From contig JAQCDI010000087.1 in assembly GCA_027620595.1 (NCBI GenBank), positions 1-8,835 on the forward strand: a stretch of 8,835 bases of DNA, given 5' to 3'. The translations under genes were made by a program, and so were the position numbers. Positions 6,096 to 8,835 of the stretch are shown here, piece after piece (the stretch's first letter is position 1; every line of letters starts with the position of its first letter). The notes beneath the pieces are model-generated. The model was not told the DNA's origin and did no database searches. It saw only the letters and a program-made list of their open reading frames with translations. The DNA comes from Bacteroidota bacterium. Lineage in GTDB: Bacteria; Bacteroidota; Rhodothermia; Rhodothermales; UBA10348.

Positions 6096-7640
6096 ATGCC
6101 ATTCTCCTTTCCGGCCATTGATGAGGCCCGCTGGCCTCCCGCCATTTCCCCGCTCAATGTGATCCGGGCGTTCAAGGAGGATCCGGTGGGTACGCAGGAA
6201 GCGCTCTTGCGCCGCCTGGTGCGCAAGGCGGCGCACTCGGAGTGGGGGCAGCGGTTCGGGTTCGGCGAGATCGCCGACGCGGCCGACCCCATGCGGCTTT
6301 ATCGGGAACGGGTCCCGATCCATCACTACGAGGCCTACCGAGCGGATGTGGATCGTGTCCGCAGGGGCGAGGTCGACATCTTCTGGCCCGGTGGATTCAA
6401 GCACTTCGCCGTCTCTTCCGGGACGGCTTCGGCCGGCAAGATCATTCCCCTCTCCGAGGAGATGCTGGCCATCAACCGACGCTTCACCCTGGCCGTGGCC
6501 ATGGCCTATTTCGAAGCCCAGGCGGATCCATCCTTCCTGTTCGGTCGGCTGTTGTCCATTCCAGGACGCATTGAGGACGATCCGCTGCATCCCGGCTCCT
6601 GGATCGGTGAGGTGTCCGGACTGCAGTTCCTGGTCACACCCGGCATCATCAAGAATTTCTATCAGGCCGTACCGGAACGCATCCTGTTCATGCCCCACTG
6701 GGAGCAGAAGCTCGATGCCATCATTGAGCACACCCACGAAAAGGACATCCGGGCCATTGCCATGGTGCCCTCGTGGGCACCGGTCCTGTTCCGCAAGCTG
6801 ATTGCGCACCACAACAAGGTCTGGCAGGATTCCGCCACCACGGTGCGGGAAATCTGGCCCAATCTCGAGGTGTTCTTCTCCGGCGGCGTGGCCCTGTCCT
6901 CCTACCGGCCCTTGTTGGAGGAGTCCATCGGCGGCGGAATCAACTTCGTCGAGAATTATGGGGCCAGCGAAGGCTACGTCTCCTTCCAGGACATTCCCAA
7001 CGCCGAGGACATGCTGGTCCATCTAGATACGGGCGTATTCCTGGAGTTCGAACCGGTGGATGGAAGCGGTCCGCGGGTGTCGATTGCCGAGGTGCAGACC
7101 GGCGTCCGTTACCGCATTTTCGTAACCACCTGCAGCGGCCTGTGGGCCTACGAGGTTGGAGACGTGGTGCGCTTCACCTCCGTCAAGCCTCATCGATTGG
7201 TCGTGGCCGGGCGGACCAACGAGGTATTGGACACCTACGGCGAAGCGGTCTATGGCGATGAGGCCCGCGGAGCACTGGAAAAAGCATCTGAGGTGACCGG
7301 GGCTTCTGTTACCAACTACCACATCGCGCCCGTTCCGGCCCGCTCGGATGCGCTTCCCGGGCATGAGTGGTTCATCGAATTTGGCGAACCGCCGTCGAGT
7401 ATCGAGACGTTTGCCCGCGTCATCGACGAGCACTTGCAAGAGATCAACCGGCACTACGTGATCCGTCGGGAAGCCGGGGCCTTCCAGCCTCCAAAGATCT
7501 CTCCACTGGCCACGGGGACGTTTTTTGAATGGCTGCAGCAGACGCGCAAACGGGTCAGTGCCCAGACGAAAGTGCCCCGGATGAGTGAAAATCGGGAGAC
7601 GGGGGATGCCCTGCTGAAAATTTCAGGAAACAATACGTAA
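6096..7640 (+). CDS. GH3-family acyl-adenylating (acyl-acid amido synthetase-like) protein
   Basis: The 514-residue protein belongs to the GH3 family, named after plant auxin-responsive GH3 proteins. These adenylate a carboxylic acid with ATP and, in plants, transfer it to an amino acid. Adenylating-enzyme motifs are intact: SSGTASAGK (107-115, phosphate-binding), VENYGASEG (285-293, matching the plant YxxSE motif), YEVGDVVRF (352-360) and the hinge AGRTNEVLDTYGE (371-383). The C-terminal small domain follows, ending with QTKVPR (490-495), probably carrying the catalytic Lys492. No signal peptide or membrane segment is visible, so it is probably cytoplasmic. Bacterial GH3 proteins are common in Bacteroidota, but their substrates are mostly unknown, so I would not call it an auxin enzyme. 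ATG 6096 has no clear ribosome binding site. It stands alone: divergent from folP and 197 nt ahead of rpoD. Confidence 0.9.
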   Translation: MPFSFPAIDEARWPPAISPLNVIRAFKEDPVGTQEALLRRLVRKAAHSEWGQRFGFGEIADAADPMRLYRERVPIHHYEAYRADVDRVRRGEVDIFWPGGFKHFAVSSGTASAGKIIPLSEEMLAINRRFTLAVAMAYFEAQADPSFLFGRLLSIPGRIEDDPLHPGSWIGEVSGLQFLVTPGIIKNFYQAVPERILFMPHWEQKLDAIIEHTHEKDIRAIAMVPSWAPVLFRKLIAHHNKVWQDSATTVREIWPNLEVFFSGGVALSSYRPLLEESIGGGINFVENYGASEGYVSFQDIPNAEDMLVHLDTGVFLEFEPVDGSGPRVSIAEVQTGVRYRIFVTTCSGLWAYEVGDVVRFTSVKPHRLVVAGRTNEVLDTYGEAVYGDEARGALEKASEVTGASVTNYHIAPVPARSDALPGHEWFIEFGEPPSSIETFARVIDEHLQEINRHYVIRREAGAFQPPKISPLATGTFFEWLQQTRKRVSAQTKVPRMSENRETGDALLKISGNNT

Positions 7641-7837
7641 CACTCAGGTAATAAGGCCCCTCGCCGGAGGAGCGGGGAACCAAGGCCCCCTTAACCGCGT
7701 GAATCACCGGCCGCATTCAAGGCCCCCTCGAGAGGCCCGCCAGTACACCAAGAACGCGCATTTGCCGGATATCCAGCTCAGGTTACCGGTCTCCCGCCCA
7801 CTACAGCTACCAAGAATCAGGACAGAGGAAGGGGAAT
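7641..7837. other. Intergenic leader between the GH3-family gene and rpoD
   Basis: This 197-nt stretch holds no supported gene. Directly after the GH3 stop is a modest hairpin, CCTC (7659-7662) with GAGG (7667-7670) and outer CC/GG pairs with a 3-nt bulge; without a T tract it is a poor intrinsic terminator. Three AAGGCCCC repeats follow. Near the right end, GAGGAAGGGG at 7825-7834 is a purine-rich ribosome binding site just ahead of the rpoD ATG, one of the few visible in the window. I found no promoter pair with good spacing; TTGCCG at 7762-7767 is the best -35-like hexamer but lacks a matching -10. Confidence 0.5.
7653..7727 (+). repeat. Three direct repeats of AAGGCCCC upstream of rpoD
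   Basis: AAGGCCCC occurs at 7653-7660, 7682-7689 and 7719-7726; the last two extend to the identical 10-mer CAAGGCCCCC (7681-7690 and 7718-7727). Spacing between starts is 29 and 37 nt. They lie entirely in the noncoding leader of the sigma factor gene and could be binding sites for a regulator or recurring leader RNA elements. Chance is possible in GC-rich DNA. Confidence 0.4.
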
Positions 7838-8677
7838 ATGTACGTCCCACGCCAGCAGCGCATGCTGGACCAATATCTTCAGGAGATCGGTCAGATCCCG
7901 TTGCTGACCCCTGATGAAGAAGTCGAACTTGCGCAGAAGATCAAGCAGGGTGACCAGGACGCGCTCCATCGGTTGACCCGAGCCAACCTGCGCTTCGTGG
8001 TTTCCGTGGCCAAGAAGTACCAGGGACAGGGTCTGACCCTGGCCGACCTGATCAACGAAGGCAACTACGGCCTGATCAAGGCCGCCCAGCGCTTCGATGA
8101 AACCCGCGGTTTCAAGTTCATCTCCTACGCCGTGTGGTGGATCCGACAAGCCATCCTGCAGGCGTTGGCCGAACAGAGCCGCGTGGTGCGCCTGCCCTTG
8201 AACCGGATCGGAACGATTTCCAAGATCCGTAAAACCAGCGCCAAATTGGCCCAGATCCACGAACGCCAGCCCAACATCGAGGAACTGGCCCTGGAACTGG
8301 ATGTGGATGTGGAGAAGGTTCGGGAAGCCCTGCAGCACACGGGTCGCCACCTGTCGATGGACGCTCCGTTCAACGAGGACGACGACAACAGCCTGCTGGA
8401 CGTACTTCCGGATGATGAGGACATCAAGCCGGATGACCTGCTGATGGACGAGTCGCTCAAGATCGACATCGAACGCGCCCTCAGCTTGCTGCACCCCCGG
8501 GAAGCCGAAATCACCCGCCTCTATTTCGGAATCGGTCGCGAACACCCGCTCACGCTTGAGGAGATCGGTCAGCGTTTCGGTCTCACTCGGGAGCGCGTGC
8601 GCCAGATCAAGGAGAAGGCGCTTCGCAAGCTTCGTCAGAAGCACCGCAGGGAAGAGCTGCAGATGCACATCGGCTGA
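7838..8677 (+). CDS. rpoD: Primary sigma-70 factor RpoD (SigA), short Bacteroidota/Rhodothermota type
   Basis: This is the RNA polymerase subunit that recognises housekeeping promoters. The 279 residues show region 1.2 (RMLDQYLQEIGQIPLLTPDEEVELAQKI cut here in function, residues ~8-36), region 2 starting at RANLRFVVSVAKKY (48-61) and LADLINEGNYGLIKA, and the promoter-melting/-10 helix FKFISYAVWWIRQAI (92-106). Region 3 runs from about 118 to 172, then an acidic linker (179-201, rich in Asp). Region 4 contains the -35-binding helix-turn-helix LTLEEIGQRFGLTRERVRQIKEKAL (238-262). Region 1.1 and the long non-conserved insert of proteobacterial RpoD are absent, as is normal for this lineage. The intact regions 1.2 and 4 argue for the primary factor rather than an alternative sigma. 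ATG 7838 is preceded by a purine-rich GAGGAAGGGG. A large palindrome begins at its stop codon. Confidence 0.96.
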   Translation: MYVPRQQRMLDQYLQEIGQIPLLTPDEEVELAQKIKQGDQDALHRLTRANLRFVVSVAKKYQGQGLTLADLINEGNYGLIKAAQRFDETRGFKFISYAVWWIRQAILQALAEQSRVVRLPLNRIGTISKIRKTSAKLAQIHERQPNIEELALELDVDVEKVREALQHTGRHLSMDAPFNEDDDNSLLDVLPDDEDIKPDDLLMDESLKIDIERALSLLHPREAEITRLYFGIGREHPLTLEEIGQRFGLTRERVRQIKEKALRKLRQKHRREELQMHIG

Positions 8678-8800
8678 TTTCGGCGTCTTTCGCGTCAGCT
8701 CTTCGTTGGACTTCGGGATCTCCTCGTTGCGGCGTACGGGAGTACGCCTCACTCGTCGACCCTCGTCCGCCTTGATCTGAAGCGAAATCCGCTCGAAATC
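8676..8800. repeat. ~125-nt imperfect palindrome starting in the rpoD stop codon
   Basis: The two halves of this segment are reverse complements with a few mismatches. Paired blocks are 8676-8682 with 8794-8800 (GATTTCG/CGAAATC), 8683-8685 with 8790-8792, 8688-8693 with 8782-8787 (TTTCGC/GCGAAA), 8695-8698 with 8777-8780, 8700-8701 with 8774-8775, 8708-8711 with 8765-8768, 8715-8717 with 8760-8762, and a perfect central hairpin GGCGTAC-GGGA-GTACGCC (8731-8748). The transcript would fold into one long interrupted stem. There is no T tract, so it is not a classical intrinsic terminator, though it could protect or end the rpoD mRNA. The form suggests a dispersed palindromic repeat or miniature element; I cannot test for other copies. 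Confidence 0.65.
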
Positions 8801-8835
8801 CTGGACCAACCCCATTGAAGGGCCGGCCATCAGAA

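Noticed and set aside
6039..7022. 327-codon open frame on the minus strand
   Set aside because: It is antisense to the GH3-family gene, whose motifs are intact; no domain seen.
7817..8830. 337-codon open frame on the minus strand covering rpoD and the palindrome
   Set aside because: It is antisense to rpoD over nearly its whole length and has no domain signature; the part beyond rpoD is the palindromic element.

Overview
The window is GC-rich chromosomal DNA, densely packed with genes. It most likely comes from a member of the Bacteroidota/Rhodothermota lineage (Rhodothermus/Salinibacter side). The main reason is the gene at its right end: a short (279 aa) primary sigma factor without the long N-terminal extension of proteobacterial RpoD, carrying the region 2.4 wording (YAVWWIRQAILQALAEQ) usual in that lineage. 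The folP-cdaA gene pair, a bacterial GH3-family protein and the scarcity of Shine-Dalgarno sequences fit the same origin. I see no tRNA, rRNA, CRISPR array, insertion sequence or phage gene.

Layout, left to right. (1) 1-361: no convincing gene; a sigma70-like promoter candidate at 289-317 and a small palindrome. (2) 362-3476, + strand: a tight four-gene cluster with gaps of 10, 12 and 9 nt. It encodes a membrane-anchored protein with a GAF-like domain and a degenerate GGDEF-like domain, phosphopentomutase (DeoB), and two consecutive EutN/CcmL-family bacterial microcompartment (BMC) vertex proteins. (3) 3481-5957, - strand, convergent with the first cluster and only 4 nt away: folP (dihydropteroate synthase), cdaA (membrane diadenylate cyclase making c-di-AMP) and pcm (protein-L-isoaspartate methyltransferase); cdaA and pcm overlap by 4 nt. 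(4) 6096-7640, + strand, divergent from folP: a GH3-family acyl-adenylating enzyme. (5) 7838-8677, + strand: the primary sigma factor, preceded by a 197-nt leader with three AAGGCCCC repeats and followed by a ~125-nt imperfect palindrome that begins inside its stop codon.

The most unusual part is region 2. DeoB makes 2-deoxyribose-5-phosphate, the substrate of deoxyribose-phosphate aldolase, whose product acetaldehyde is a classic microcompartment intermediate. A deoB gene run together with two paralogous pentameric vertex proteins therefore suggests a satellite locus of a nucleoside/sugar-phosphate microcompartment, with a possible membrane-bound nucleotide-sensing or scaffolding protein in the same transcript. 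No shell hexamer, aldolase or aldehyde dehydrogenase gene is in the window, so this remains inference. Regions 3-5 are mostly housekeeping: folate synthesis, c-di-AMP signalling, protein repair and transcription.
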